From Massilia mucilaginosa (GTDB lineage Bacteria > Pseudomonadota > Gammaproteobacteria > Burkholderiales > Burkholderiaceae_D), in assembly GCF_011682145.1 (NCBI RefSeq), contig NZ_WHJH01000006.1:124001-188000 (forward strand): a DNA stretch of 64,000 bases, in the 5' to 3' direction. The position numbers and the translations under genes were made by a program. Positions 17,640 to 27,894 of this stretch are shown piece after piece (the first letter of the stretch is position 1; each line of letters begins with the position of its first letter). Below the pieces are notes generated by a model. It was not told where the DNA came from, ran no database searches, and was given only the letters and a program-made list of their open reading frames with translations.

Positions 17640-19219
17640 GCCTGGCTCCCGGGAAGGCCGTAGTGCGCCTGCCATAGTGCCAGATACGCCGCTTCGCTGG
17701 CAATCCAGCGCGCGTCGTCCCATTCCAGCTCGCGCTGGCAGATCGCGCGGATGCGCGCCAGGTGGCGCACGCCCCCGCCGCGCAGCTGCAAACCGAGGCG
17801 GGTGCGGCGCAGCAGCAGGTCTTCCAGGTGCTGCACCGCTTCCGAGCGCGCCGCCCAGCGCAGTTCGGCCCACAGCGATTCGGTGCCGGGGATGGTTTCC
17901 AGCTCGCCGGGACGGGCCGCGTCGATCAATGCCTGCGCGTGCGCGCCGTAGCGGCCGCGCAAACGCCGCACCACCGCCGGCCGCAGCGGCGCGACCAGCG
18001 CTGGCGACGGCGCAAACACGGCGCACGGCGCCAGGTCGTCGCGCCAGCCCGCTAGCCGCGGCATGGCGTGCCGCAGCGCGTCGAGCGCGATCACGCGGAA
18101 GGTGGTCAGCTTGCCGCCGGTGACGCTCAAGAGACCGTCCTCCAGCCACACCGCATGGTCGCGCGAAGCCTTGGACGGGTCGCCCGCGCCGCTGTCGATC
18201 ACCGGGCGCACCCCGGCGAAGGTAGCGATGACATCCGACTCGGTCAGCGCCAGTTGCGGGAACTGGGCATGCAGCGCCGCCATCAGGTAATCGAGTTCGG
18301 CCCGGGTGATGGCCGCTTCGCTTGCCAGGCCGCCGCCATGATCGACATCGGTGGTGCCGACCAGGGTGATTCCTTCCCACGGATACGCGAAGACCGGGCG
18401 CCCGTCGACAGGGTGCATCAGGCTGACCGCCTGCGCCAGAGGCAGGCGCCACGCCGGCAGCACCAGGTGGCTGCCGCGCAGCGGACGCAGTCGCGGCGCG
18501 CCGCCCGCCTGCGCGCGCAAGCCGTCGGCCCAGGCCCCGGTGGCGTTGATGACCACGCGCGCGCGCACTTCGTGGGTGGCTTTGTTGCGGCCGTCGAGCA
18601 GCACTGCGCCGTTGACGGTCGCGCCAGAGCGCAGCAGCTCGCGCGCCGCCATGTAGTTGATCGCCACGCCGCCATGCGACTGGGCTTCCCGCAGCACGCG
18701 CAGCACCAGGCGCGCGTCGTCGGTCTTGGCGTCGGTGTAGAGCATGCCGCCCTGCAGGCCGGCGCGCGCGGCGTTGGGCGTCATCATCGCGAATGCATCG
18801 CCATCGACATAATGACGTTCGCGCTTGCCGGCCATGAAATCGTAGATGGCCAGGCCGAGCAAAAAGGTCTTGCGGCCCGGCTTGCGGCCCACGTAGTCGC
18901 CAAAGGCGAAGCTTTGCGGTTCAACCAGGCCCTCGGCCGCCGCCAGCAGCGCGTCGCGCTCGTGCACCGATTCGCGGGTCAGGCCGAAGCGGCCTTCTTT
19001 CAGGTAGCGCAGGCCGCCGTGCACCAGTTTCGAGGAGCGGCTCGATGTGCCCCATGCAAAGTCGCGCTGTTCGACCAGCAGCGCTTTCAGGCCCCGGCGC
19101 GAGGCCTCCAGCAGGATGCCGGCGCCGGTGATGCCGCCGCCGATGATCAACAGGTCCCATTCGCGCGCCAGCAGCAGCGGCAGCGTGGCGTGCCAGCCGT
19201 TCTGCCAGTGCGCACTCAT
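17636..19219 (-). CDS. Glycerol-3-phosphate dehydrogenase/oxidase family (GlpD-like)
   Basis: A 527-residue FAD enzyme of the GlpD family, membrane-peripheral, oxidising glycerol 3-phosphate (or a substituted analogue) to the dihydroxyacetone level with electrons to quinone. The dinucleotide fold is [20 protein letters not shown], followed by [20 protein letters not shown], which is the family signature. [11 protein letters not shown] and [12 protein letters not shown] are further conserved blocks. A C-terminal domain follows after residue 390. Both ends overlap its neighbours as ATGA, showing translational coupling. Pairing with an AGPS-like protein suggests a dedicated, non-housekeeping role rather than ordinary glycerol use. 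Confidence 0.9.
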   Translation of the reverse strand: MSAHWQNGWHATLPLLLAREWDLLIIGGGITGAGILLEASRRGLKALLVEQRDFAWGTSSRSSKLVHGGLRYLKEGRFGLTRESVHERDALLAAAEGLVEPQSFAFGDYVGRKPGRKTFLLGLAIYDFMAGKRERHYVDGDAFAMMTPNAARAGLQGGMLYTDAKTDDARLVLRVLREAQSHGGVAINYMAARELLRSGATVNGAVLLDGRNKATHEVRARVVINATGAWADGLRAQAGGAPRLRPLRGSHLVLPAWRLPLAQAVSLMHPVDGRPVFAYPWEGITLVGTTDVDHGGGLASEAAITRAELDYLMAALHAQFPQLALTESDVIATFAGVRPVIDSGAGDPSKASRDHAVWLEDGLLSVTGGKLTTFRVIALDALRHAMPRLAGWRDDLAPCAVFAPSPALVAPLRPAVVRRLRGRYGAHAQALIDAARPGELETIPGTESLWAELRWAARSEAVQHLEDLLLRRTRLGLQLRGGGVRHLARIRAICQRELEWDDARWIASEAAYLALWQAHYGLPGSQA

Positions 19220-20811
19220 GGCGACACCAGTTTGCCGGGGTTCATGCGCCCGTCCGGATCGAAGTGGCGGAACAAGGTGCGCATGGCGCCCATGCCCAGC
19301 AAACCTTTTTCGGACGCGAGGTACGGTGCATGGTCGGCGCCGACGCCGTGCTGGTGGCTGATGGTGCCGCCGTTGACGACAATCGCTTCCGATACGGCGC
19401 TCTTCAAACGGCGCCAGCGCCGCAAGTCTTCCTCGTAGCTGCCGGACAGGCGGTACACGAAGGTGGTGTAGACGCTGGCGCCCTGCGCATACAGGTGCGA
19501 CAGGTGGGTGTAGGCGTGCACGCGTTCCCCGCATGAGGCCATGGCTTGCGTCGCGGCGTCTTCGAGCGCGTGCATCATCGGCGTCACGCCCGGCCAGTCG
19601 ACCGCCGTTTCGACCGTGTCGATGGCGTAGCCCCGCTGCCAGGCGGCGTTGCGCAGATAGACGTTGCGAAAGCGGTTCCGCTTCCATTTGTCGCCCATGG
19701 TGCGGCCCACGTGCACGCCGCCGCCGGCGCGCGCGATGCTGAGTGCGGCGCGCAGTGCGTGTTTGGCGTTGGGGGCGCTGCCGCTGGCGCCGATCATCAG
19801 CATGCATTTGCCGTCGGCGCAGCCGCGCCAGCGCAGCCAGGTTTCCAGCGCGCCGATCAGGCGCTTGTGGCCGGCCAGGGTCAGCATGGTCAGGGTTTCC
19901 AGGGGATTCGACAGGCGCAGCATCGACAGCGGCAGCCTGGCCTGCGCCAGTTCGCGCGTGGCCGCCGCCGCCGCATCCCAGCTCGGAAAGAACACCGCGT
20001 GAAAGGCTTCGTACTGCGGCAGGCGGCTGATGCGCACCGTCGCTTCGGTGAGGATGCCGAGCCGTCCCTCGGAGCCGAGCACGATTTCGCGCAGGTCGGT
20101 ACCGGCGGCCGAGGCCGGAAAGGTCGGCAAATCCAGGGTGCCGGCCGGGGTTTCGACCCGTCCGCCGGCGAACAGCTGTTCGATGCGTCCGTAACGCAGC
20201 GACTGCTGGCCCGAGGAACGCGTCACCACCCAGCCGCCCAGGGTCGAATATTCGAACGATTGCGGAAAGTGGCCGAGCGTGTAGCCGAAGGCGCGCAGCT
20301 GCGCTTCCAGGTCCGGCCCCAGCACGCCGGCCCCGAAGGTGGCCAGCTGGGCTTCCTTGTCGAGGTCGATCAGGGCGCGCATGCGCGTCAGGTTGATGGT
20401 CAGGACCGGCTTCGGCCCCGCGTCCACGCCGACATGGCCGGCCACGCTGGTGCCGCCGCCGTAGGGAATGACGATGGCGCCGCACTGCGCCGCGACATCG
20501 AGCAGTTCGCGCACTTCTTCCCCGCTTTCGGGATAGGCCACGCCGTCCGGGGCGGTGTCGATTTTGCCGTAGCGCAGACGCAGCCAGTCGGGCAGGCTCT
20601 GGCCGAGAGCGTTGGCCAGGCGCGCGGCGGCCGAGGTGTCGATCAGCGGATGCGGCGGCAGGCGGCTGGCGCCGATGCGCGCGCAGGTGTCGGCATGGCT
20701 GGTCTCGGCGCCGGCCGTCCCGGGACCCAGGCGCTCGCCCAAAAATGCCAGCGCGTCGTCGTTCAGCGCAAATTCAATGGCATCGTCGCCCCATCCGTTC
20801 CACCGTTTCAT
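19216..20811 (-). CDS. FAD-binding oxidase related to alkyldihydroxyacetonephosphate synthase (AGPS)
   Basis: A 531-residue VAO/PCMH-type flavoprotein. The FAD PP-loop is VIPYGGGTSVAGHV (about 136-149). The region YTLGHFPQSFEYSTLGGWVV and the late block GGTISHQHGVGADH match eukaryotic AGPS, whose HHHGVG becomes HQHGVG here. AGPS exchanges the acyl chain of acyl-DHAP for an alkyl chain in ether-lipid synthesis; bacterial relatives are often annotated only as FAD-linked oxidases or D-lactate/glycolate oxidase-like. It is first gene of the operon with the GlpD-like and FGGY genes and diverges by 100 bp from an AraC-type regulator. An ether-lipid or alkylglycerol role is an inference. Confidence 0.85.
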   Translation of the reverse strand: MKRWNGWGDDAIEFALNDDALAFLGERLGPGTAGAETSHADTCARIGASRLPPHPLIDTSAAARLANALGQSLPDWLRLRYGKIDTAPDGVAYPESGEEVRELLDVAAQCGAIVIPYGGGTSVAGHVGVDAGPKPVLTINLTRMRALIDLDKEAQLATFGAGVLGPDLEAQLRAFGYTLGHFPQSFEYSTLGGWVVTRSSGQQSLRYGRIEQLFAGGRVETPAGTLDLPTFPASAAGTDLREIVLGSEGRLGILTEATVRISRLPQYEAFHAVFFPSWDAAAAATRELAQARLPLSMLRLSNPLETLTMLTLAGHKRLIGALETWLRWRGCADGKCMLMIGASGSAPNAKHALRAALSIARAGGGVHVGRTMGDKWKRNRFRNVYLRNAAWQRGYAIDTVETAVDWPGVTPMMHALEDAATQAMASCGERVHAYTHLSHLYAQGASVYTTFVYRLSGSYEEDLRRWRRLKSAVSEAIVVNGGTISHQHGVGADHAPYLASEKGLLGMGAMRTLFRHFDPDGRMNPGKLVSP

Positions 20812-20911
20812 CGTTTTTTCCCGTTATACTTGTCAGTTCATCCACAGCCGCCAGCGTATGCGAAGGCGGGCTTCACGTATTGCGCTTTCATGACAACCGC
20901 TTTGTTCAAAC

Positions 20912-21952
20912 ATGCCAGGGATTTCGCCAGTGCCGCATCCTGACGCGCGCCGCGTCACCGGCTCGTACCTGCAGCCGCTGCTCGAAGCGGCGCAGGCCCA
21001 CGGCGTGGGTGCGGCCGCCCTGGCCGACGGCGCCGGCCTGCCCGCCGGTGCGCTCGACCGGCTTCCCGATTCGCTCGGCGCGGCCGACTACGTGCGCCTG
21101 CTGGCCGCCGGCGCCGAACTGGCGGGCGACCCGCATTTCGGCCTGCATGTGGGGGAACGGGTCAGGCTCGGTACTTATAGTGTGTATGGGTTGATTTTGC
21201 TGTCGTGCCGCGATTTCGGCCAGGCTTTCCAGCAGACCTTGCGCTACGAGCAGCTGGCGCACGACCTGGGACGCTCGGTGCTGCACCTCGATGGCGCGCA
21301 GGCGCAGTACGAATGGGTCAGCAACTATCCCGACGGCAGCCGCCACCTGATCGAAAGCGTCTTTGCCGGCATCCGCACCTTTACCACCTGGCTGGCCGGC
21401 ACCGCCCTGCCCCTGCCGCACCTGGGCTTTACCCATGCGCAGCAGGCCGACGACGCCGAGTATGTACGCGTGTTCGGCGCGCTGCCGCGCTTTGGCGCAG
21501 CGGTCAACGCGGCCGGCTTCGACGCCCAACTGCTGGGCTGGCCGGTGCCGAATGCCGATGTGGGCCTGTACCCGGTGCTGCAGCAGCACGCCGAGCAGCT
21601 CCTGCGCGAGCGCAGCCGGCCCGACGATGGCGTGGTGGCGCGGGTGCATGCGGCGATCATCCGCAATCTGGCGCACGACCGCGTGCGGCTGGCCACGATT
21701 GCCGGGGAGCTGGCGCTGTCGCCGCGCACCCTGCAGCGCAAACTGAGCGAGGCCGGGGCCAGCTTCCAGCAGGTGCTGGACCAGGCGCGCTACGCGCTGG
21801 CCATGGATTACCTGCGCCAGGGCGGCCTGTCGCTGGTCGATATTGCGTTTTTGCTGGGCTACCAGGAGCAAAGCGCCTTCTCGCACGCCTTCAAGGAATG
21901 GTCCGGGGTAAATCCCGGAGCGTGGCGCGATAGCGGCAATTTGCGCCTATAA
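20912..21952 (+). CDS. AraC-family regulator with Arabinose_bd-type N-terminal domain
   Basis: A 346-residue transcription factor of the OruR/ArgR-like AraC branch. The N-terminal effector domain spans about 25-210. The C-terminal double HTH (about 245-340) includes LATIAGELALSPRTLQRKLS and SLVDIAFLLGYQEQSAFSHA then FKEWSGVNPGAWR. It is divergent from the AGPS-like/GlpD-like/FGGY operon and most likely activates it in response to a lipid- or polyol-derived signal. The start could also be GTG 20930. Its stop codon overlaps the -10 box of dapC. Confidence 0.9.
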   Translation: MPGISPVPHPDARRVTGSYLQPLLEAAQAHGVGAAALADGAGLPAGALDRLPDSLGAADYVRLLAAGAELAGDPHFGLHVGERVRLGTYSVYGLILLSCRDFGQAFQQTLRYEQLAHDLGRSVLHLDGAQAQYEWVSNYPDGSRHLIESVFAGIRTFTTWLAGTALPLPHLGFTHAQQADDAEYVRVFGALPRFGAAVNAAGFDAQLLGWPVPNADVGLYPVLQQHAEQLLRERSRPDDGVVARVHAAIIRNLAHDRVRLATIAGELALSPRTLQRKLSEAGASFQQVLDQARYALAMDYLRQGGLSLVDIAFLLGYQEQSAFSHAFKEWSGVNPGAWRDSGNLRL

Positions 21953-21953
21953 T
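21948..21953 (+). promoter_or_regulatory. -10 box for dapC, overlapping the araC-type stop codon
   Basis: A perfect TATAAT includes the TAA stop of the AraC-type gene and lies 60 bp before the dapC GTG. No clear -35 is visible in the coding DNA upstream, so strength is uncertain. Confidence 0.5.
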
Positions 21954-22012
21954 ACGTCGCTGTTCCGATCTACGCTAACCCTGCGCTTCCTGCGCCAAAA
22001 CCTGGCAACGCC

Positions 22013-23233
22013 GTGAATCCACATCTCGACAAACTGCACCCCTACCCTTTCGAAAAACTGCGCCAGTTGTTCGCGGGCGTGACCCCGAATCCGGACTACG
22101 CCGCCATCAGCCTCGGGATCGGCGAGCCGAAACACCCGACGCCGCCCTTCATCCAGAAGGCGCTGGCGCACGGTGTGGCGGGGCTGGCCAACTACCCGAC
22201 CACGGCCGGCAGCGACGCTTTGCGCGGCGCTATCGCCGGCTGGCTGGAACGGCGCTACGGCGTGCCGGCCTTGAATCCGGCCACCCAGGTGCTGCCGGTG
22301 AACGGCTCGCGCGAGGCCCTGTTCGGGATCGCCCACTGCGTGATCGACGCATCGAAGCCGGCGCCGCTGATCGTCTGCCCCAACCCGTTCTATCAGATCT
22401 ACGAGGGCGCGGCCTACCTGGCCGGGGCCGAGCCGTACTTCGTCAATTCGGAACCGGGCCGCAATTTCGGCTGCGACTACGCCAGCGTGCCGGCCGATAT
22501 CTGGCCGCGCGTACAGTTGCTGTACCTGTGCACCCCGGGTAATCCGACCGGCGCCACCCTGTCGCTGGACGACTGGAAGCAGCTGTTCGCGCTGTCCGAC
22601 CAGTACGGCTTCGTGATCGCCGCCGACGAATGCTATTCCGAGATTTACCACACCAGCGCAGCGCCCCTGGGCGCGCTGGAAGCGGCGCACCAGCTCGGAC
22701 GCAGCGGCGGCGAGACGCCGTACGCCAAGCTGATCGTGTTTTCCAGCCTGTCCAAGCGCTCCAACGTGCCGGGCATGCGCTCGGGCTTCGTGGCGGGCGA
22801 TGCGGCCGTGATCAAGAAGTTCCTGTTGTACCGCACCTACTGCGGCGGCGCCATGTCGCCACCGGTGCAGGCCGCGTCCATCGCCGCCTGGGGCGACGAA
22901 GCCCACGTCCAGGAAAACCGCGTCAAGTACCGCGAAAAATTCGCCCTGGTCACCCCGCTGCTCAAGGAAGTGATGGATGTGGAGCTGCCCGACGCCGGCT
23001 TTTACCTGTGGGCCGACGTGCGCCGCAGCGGCCTGTCGGACACCGAATTCGCGCGCCGTCTTTACGCGGAATATAATGTGACGGTCCTGCCGGGCAGCTA
23101 TCTGGCGCGCGACGCGCGCGGCATCAACCCGGGCAGCAACCGCATTCGCATGGCCCTGGTCGCCGAAGTCGACGAAGGCGTCGAGGCGGCACAACGCATC
23201 GTCCAGTTTTGCAAGTCACTGAAGTCACATTGA
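22013..23233 (+). CDS. dapC: Succinyldiaminopimelate transaminase
   Basis: A 406-residue PLP aminotransferase that converts N-succinyl-2-amino-6-ketopimelate to N-succinyl-LL-diaminopimelate in lysine and peptidoglycan precursor synthesis. It begins MNPHLDKLHPYPFEKLRQLF, typical of beta-proteobacterial DapC, from a GTG start. Lys248 in FSSLSKRSNVPGMRSGF is the Schiff-base lysine; CTPGNPTGA and AADECYSEIY are PLP-ring contacts, and NRIRMAL carries the carboxylate Arg. It heads a forward block in which dapD follows 31 bp later and dapE lies two genes further on. The weak Shine-Dalgarno and GTG suggest modest translation. Confidence 0.94.
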   Translation: MNPHLDKLHPYPFEKLRQLFAGVTPNPDYAAISLGIGEPKHPTPPFIQKALAHGVAGLANYPTTAGSDALRGAIAGWLERRYGVPALNPATQVLPVNGSREALFGIAHCVIDASKPAPLIVCPNPFYQIYEGAAYLAGAEPYFVNSEPGRNFGCDYASVPADIWPRVQLLYLCTPGNPTGATLSLDDWKQLFALSDQYGFVIAADECYSEIYHTSAAPLGALEAAHQLGRSGGETPYAKLIVFSSLSKRSNVPGMRSGFVAGDAAVIKKFLLYRTYCGGAMSPPVQAASIAAWGDEAHVQENRVKYREKFALVTPLLKEVMDVELPDAGFYLWADVRRSGLSDTEFARRLYAEYNVTVLPGSYLARDARGINPGSNRIRMALVAEVDEGVEAAQRIVQFCKSLKSH

Positions 23234-23264
23234 AATCCGCCACACCACTTACTAAAAAACGATC

Positions 23265-24092
23265 ATGACCCAACAACTCCAAAACATCATCGACACCGCC
23301 TGGGAACAGCGCGCCGAAATCAATCCATCGAACGGCACGGCCGAACTGCGCGAGGCAGTGGCCCACGTGATCGCCGGCCTGGACGACGGCAGCATGCGCG
23401 TGGCCCAAAAAACCGGTGCCGACTGGGTCGTCAACCAGTGGATCAAGAAAGCGGTGCTGCTCTCCTTCCGCCTCGAGAACAACAGCGTCATGACCTCCGA
23501 CGGCACCATGCAGTTCTACGACAAGGTTCCGACCAAGTTCGCCAACTACACGGCCGACGATTTCGCGCGGGGCGGTTTCCGCGTGGTGCCGCCGGCGGTT
23601 GCGCGGCGCGGCAGCTTCATCGCCAAGAACGTGGTGCTGATGCCGTCCTACGTCAACATCGGCGCCTACGTCGATGAAGGCGCCATGGTCGACACCTGGG
23701 CCACGGTCGGTTCGTGCGCGCAGATCGGCAAGAACGTGCACCTGTCCGGCGGCGTCGGCATCGGCGGCGTGCTCGAACCGATGCAGGCCAATCCGACCAT
23801 CATCGAAGACAACTGCTTCATCGGCGCCCGCTCCGAGATCGTCGAAGGCGTCATCGTCGAGGAAAACTCGGTCATTTCGATGGGCGTGTACATCGGCCAG
23901 TCGACCAAGATCTACGACCGCGCCACCGGCGAAGTGAGCTATGGCCGCGTGCCGGCCGGTTCGGTGGTCGTCTCGGGCAACCTGCCGTCGGCCGATGGAA
24001 GCTACAGCCTGTACTGCGCAGTCATCGTAAAACGTGTGGACGCCCAGACACGCTCGAAAACAGGTATCAACGAATTGCTTCGCGGTATCTGA
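23265..24092 (+). CDS. dapD: 2,3,4,5-tetrahydropyridine-2,6-dicarboxylate N-succinyltransferase
   Basis: A 275-residue cytosolic trimer that succinylates tetrahydrodipicolinate using succinyl-CoA. The N-terminal alpha domain is followed by a left-handed beta-helix of hexapeptide repeats (about 105-240: [20 protein letters not shown] and [20 protein letters not shown]). The C-terminal tail ends [11 protein letters not shown], as usual in the family. It lies between dapC and pilU. Confidence 0.97.
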   Translation: MTQQLQNIIDTAWEQRAEINPSNGTAELREAVAHVIAGLDDGSMRVAQKTGADWVVNQWIKKAVLLSFRLENNSVMTSDGTMQFYDKVPTKFANYTADDFARGGFRVVPPAVARRGSFIAKNVVLMPSYVNIGAYVDEGAMVDTWATVGSCAQIGKNVHLSGGVGIGGVLEPMQANPTIIEDNCFIGARSEIVEGVIVEENSVISMGVYIGQSTKIYDRATGEVSYGRVPAGSVVVSGNLPSADGSYSLYCAVIVKRVDAQTRSKTGINELLRGI

Positions 24093-24123
24093 TACAGTAA
24101 AAGTCCAAACCAGGAGAAAAAAA

Positions 24124-25275
24124 ATGGCAATGGACCGCTTGTTCCATCTGATGAAAGAAAAAAACGCGTCGGACATGTTCTTCGCGGTCAATTCGCCCGT
24201 CCACATCAAAATCAACGGCAACCTGATTCCCATCAACCAGCAAAAGCTGGAGCCGGAGAACATTTCCGCCCTGCTTGGCGAAATCTGCACCCAGGAGCAG
24301 ATGGACGAGCTGATGCGTGAAAACGAGCTGAACATGGGTATTTCGGTTGCCAACCTGGGCCGTTTCCGTCTGTCGGCGTTCCGCCAGCGCGGCTCGATTT
24401 CGGCCGTGTTCCGCTTTGTCCCGGCGGTGATCCCGCCCCTCGCCGACCTCGGCCTGCCGCACGTGCTGGCCGACCTGATCATGGAAAAACGCGGTCTGCT
24501 GCTGCTGGTCGGCGCCACCGGCTCCGGCAAGTCGACCACCATCGCCTCGATGCTGGACCACCGCAACGAATTGCGCGCCGGCCACATCCTGACCCTGGAA
24601 GATCCGATCGAATACCTGTTCAAGAACAAGAAATCGATCGTCAACCAGCGCGAAATCGGCAGTGATGCCAACAGTTTCTATATCGCACTGCGCAATTCGA
24701 TGCGCCAGGCGCCCGATTGCATCCTGATCGGCGAGATCCGCGACAAGGAAACCATGGCCGCGGCGCTGGCCTACGCCCAGTCCGGTCACCTGGTGCTGGC
24801 AACCTTGCACGCGAACAACTCGTACAACGCATTGAACCGGATCATCAGTTTCTATCCGATCGAAAACCGCCCGGCGCTGCTGCAGGATTTGTCGTCGGCG
24901 GTGAAAGCCATCGTGTCGCAGCGCCTGGTGCGTTCGGCGGCCGGCGGCACCCGCCAGGCAGCGGTGGAAATCATGGTCAACACGCGCTACATCGCCGACC
25001 TGATCGACAACGGCGAGATCGGCCAGATCAAGGAAGCGATGGAAAACAGCCTGTCGCCGGGTTCGCAGACCTTCGAATCGGCTTTGTACGAGCTGGTCAA
25101 GAGCGGCCTGATCACCCAGGAAGAAGGCCTGGCCAATGCCGACTCGGCAACCAATCTGTTGTGGCTTCTTAACAACGGTCCGGACGTGCGCGCCGCGAGT
25201 GCTCCCGAGGCGGCGCCCAAGCCGGTCGAGGAAGCGCCGTCGACGTCGTTCACCGAGTTCACGCTCAATACCTGA
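24124..25275 (+). CDS. pilU: PilT/PilU-family twitching motility ATPase (PilU type)
   Basis: A 383-residue hexameric retraction ATPase of type IV pili, acting at the cytoplasmic side of the inner membrane. Walker A is GATGSGKST (130-138). The Asp box and Walker B lie around LTLEDPIEYLF and CILIGEIRDKETM, and the His box is SGHLVLATLHANNS. The N-terminal MDRLFHLMKEKNASDMFF and the Ala/Pro-rich acidic tail after residue 360 are PilU-like rather than PilT-like. ATG 24124 has AGGAGA directly upstream; an earlier in-frame start would run through the end of dapD. Its location inside the dap block, away from pilT, is notable. Confidence 0.9.
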   Translation: MAMDRLFHLMKEKNASDMFFAVNSPVHIKINGNLIPINQQKLEPENISALLGEICTQEQMDELMRENELNMGISVANLGRFRLSAFRQRGSISAVFRFVPAVIPPLADLGLPHVLADLIMEKRGLLLLVGATGSGKSTTIASMLDHRNELRAGHILTLEDPIEYLFKNKKSIVNQREIGSDANSFYIALRNSMRQAPDCILIGEIRDKETMAAALAYAQSGHLVLATLHANNSYNALNRIISFYPIENRPALLQDLSSAVKAIVSQRLVRSAAGGTRQAAVEIMVNTRYIADLIDNGEIGQIKEAMENSLSPGSQTFESALYELVKSGLITQEEGLANADSATNLLWLLNNGPDVRAASAPEAAPKPVEEAPSTSFTEFTLNT

Positions 25276-25279
25276 TTCG

Positions 25280-25295
25280 GGCGGCGCTCGCCGCC
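25280..25295 (+). terminator. Weak hairpin after pilU
   Basis: A perfect 6-bp stem, ggcggc / gccgcc, with a 4-nt loop lies 4 bases after the pilU stop, without a U-run. The rest of the 177-bp gap to 25453 shows no gene. Confidence 0.3.
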
Positions 25296-25452
25296 TTCCC
25301 CTGTGCCGCCGGCCCTTGGGCCACGCGCAGGGTCTTCTCCCCGGCCACCGCGCTGTCAACGGTGCGCCTGTGGTATCCTCCCGGGTTCCCCAAGAATACT
25401 CAGGCAACCACGCCCGCACGCCGGGCGCGGATCGCCGCGCTCCTGATCGACC

Positions 25453-26965
<1,513 letters not shown>

Positions 26966-26978
26966 CCCGAGAACAGCC

Positions 26979-27869
26979 ATGACGACTACTCTGTTTACCA
27001 CGCCGCGCGACCTGCTGCGCTATGCGATCACCCGTTTCAACGGCGCCAGGCTGTTTTTCGGCCACGGCAGCGCCGAAGCGCTGGACGAAGCGGCCTACCT
27101 GATTCTGCACACGCTCAAGCTCCCGCTCGACAAGCTCGACCCCTTCCTCGACGCGCGCCTGCTGCCGGACGAAGTGCTGCAGGTGCTGGCCGTGATCGAA
27201 CGGCGTGCCAACGAGCGCGTGCCGGCCGCCTACATCACCAACGAAGCGTGGCTGGGCACCTATGCCTTCTACGTCGACGAGCGCGTGATCGTGCCGCGTT
27301 CCTTCATCCATGAACTGATCCCGCACCAGTTCAGCCCCTGGGTGGAAGATCCGTACGCGGTCGAGAACATCCTCGAACTGTGCACCGGGTCGGGCTGCCT
27401 GGCGATCATGATGGCCGACGCTTTCCCCGACAGCGTCGTCGACGCGGTCGATATTTCGACCGACGCGCTGGCCGTGGCCGAACGCAATATCCGCGAATAC
27501 AAGCTCGAAGGCCGGGTCAACCCGATCGCCTCGGACCTGTACCAGAACGTCCCGTTCAAAAAGTACGACCTGATCATCTCCAACCCGCCGTACGTCAATT
27601 CGGCGTCGATGGCGTCGCTGCCGCCGGAGTACCTGCGCGAGCCGCAGATTGCGCTCGACGGCGGCGCCGACGGCATGGACCTGGTGCGCAAGATCGTCGC
27701 CGGGGCGGCTGAACGCCTGGCGCCGAACGGCATCCTGATGGTCGAAATCGGCAACGAGCGCGAGTACGCGGAAGCGGCCTTCGGCCACCTCGGCCTGACC
27801 TGGGTGACCACCAGCGCCGGCGACGACATGGTTTTCCTGCTCACCGCAGAGCAGTTGCAAGCACAGTAA
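26979..27869 (+). CDS. prmB: Ribosomal protein L3 N5-glutamine methyltransferase
   Basis: A 296-residue SAM-dependent methyltransferase of the HemK/PrmB family that methylates a Gln of ribosomal protein L3. Motif I is LELCTGSGCLAI (from about residue 133) and the catalytic NPPY is at 202-205 in IISNPPYVNSAS. PrmB-specific blocks include YITNEAWLGTYAFYVDERV and VPRSFIHELI. The start at 26979 lies 13 bp after the dapE stop and overlaps the stop of a micro-ORF, suggesting coupling to dapE. Confidence 0.93.
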   Translation: MTTTLFTTPRDLLRYAITRFNGARLFFGHGSAEALDEAAYLILHTLKLPLDKLDPFLDARLLPDEVLQVLAVIERRANERVPAAYITNEAWLGTYAFYVDERVIVPRSFIHELIPHQFSPWVEDPYAVENILELCTGSGCLAIMMADAFPDSVVDAVDISTDALAVAERNIREYKLEGRVNPIASDLYQNVPFKKYDLIISNPPYVNSASMASLPPEYLREPQIALDGGADGMDLVRKIVAGAAERLAPNGILMVEIGNEREYAEAAFGHLGLTWVTTSAGDDMVFLLTAEQLQAQ

Positions 27870-27894
27870 TCCCACTCATTACAAAAAGTAGAAC

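Noticed and set aside
17640-18452. Upstream in-frame extension of the FGGY kinase
   Set aside because: The extension runs through the GlpD-like gene in another frame; the ATG at 17639 gives the family N-terminus and an ATGA overlap.
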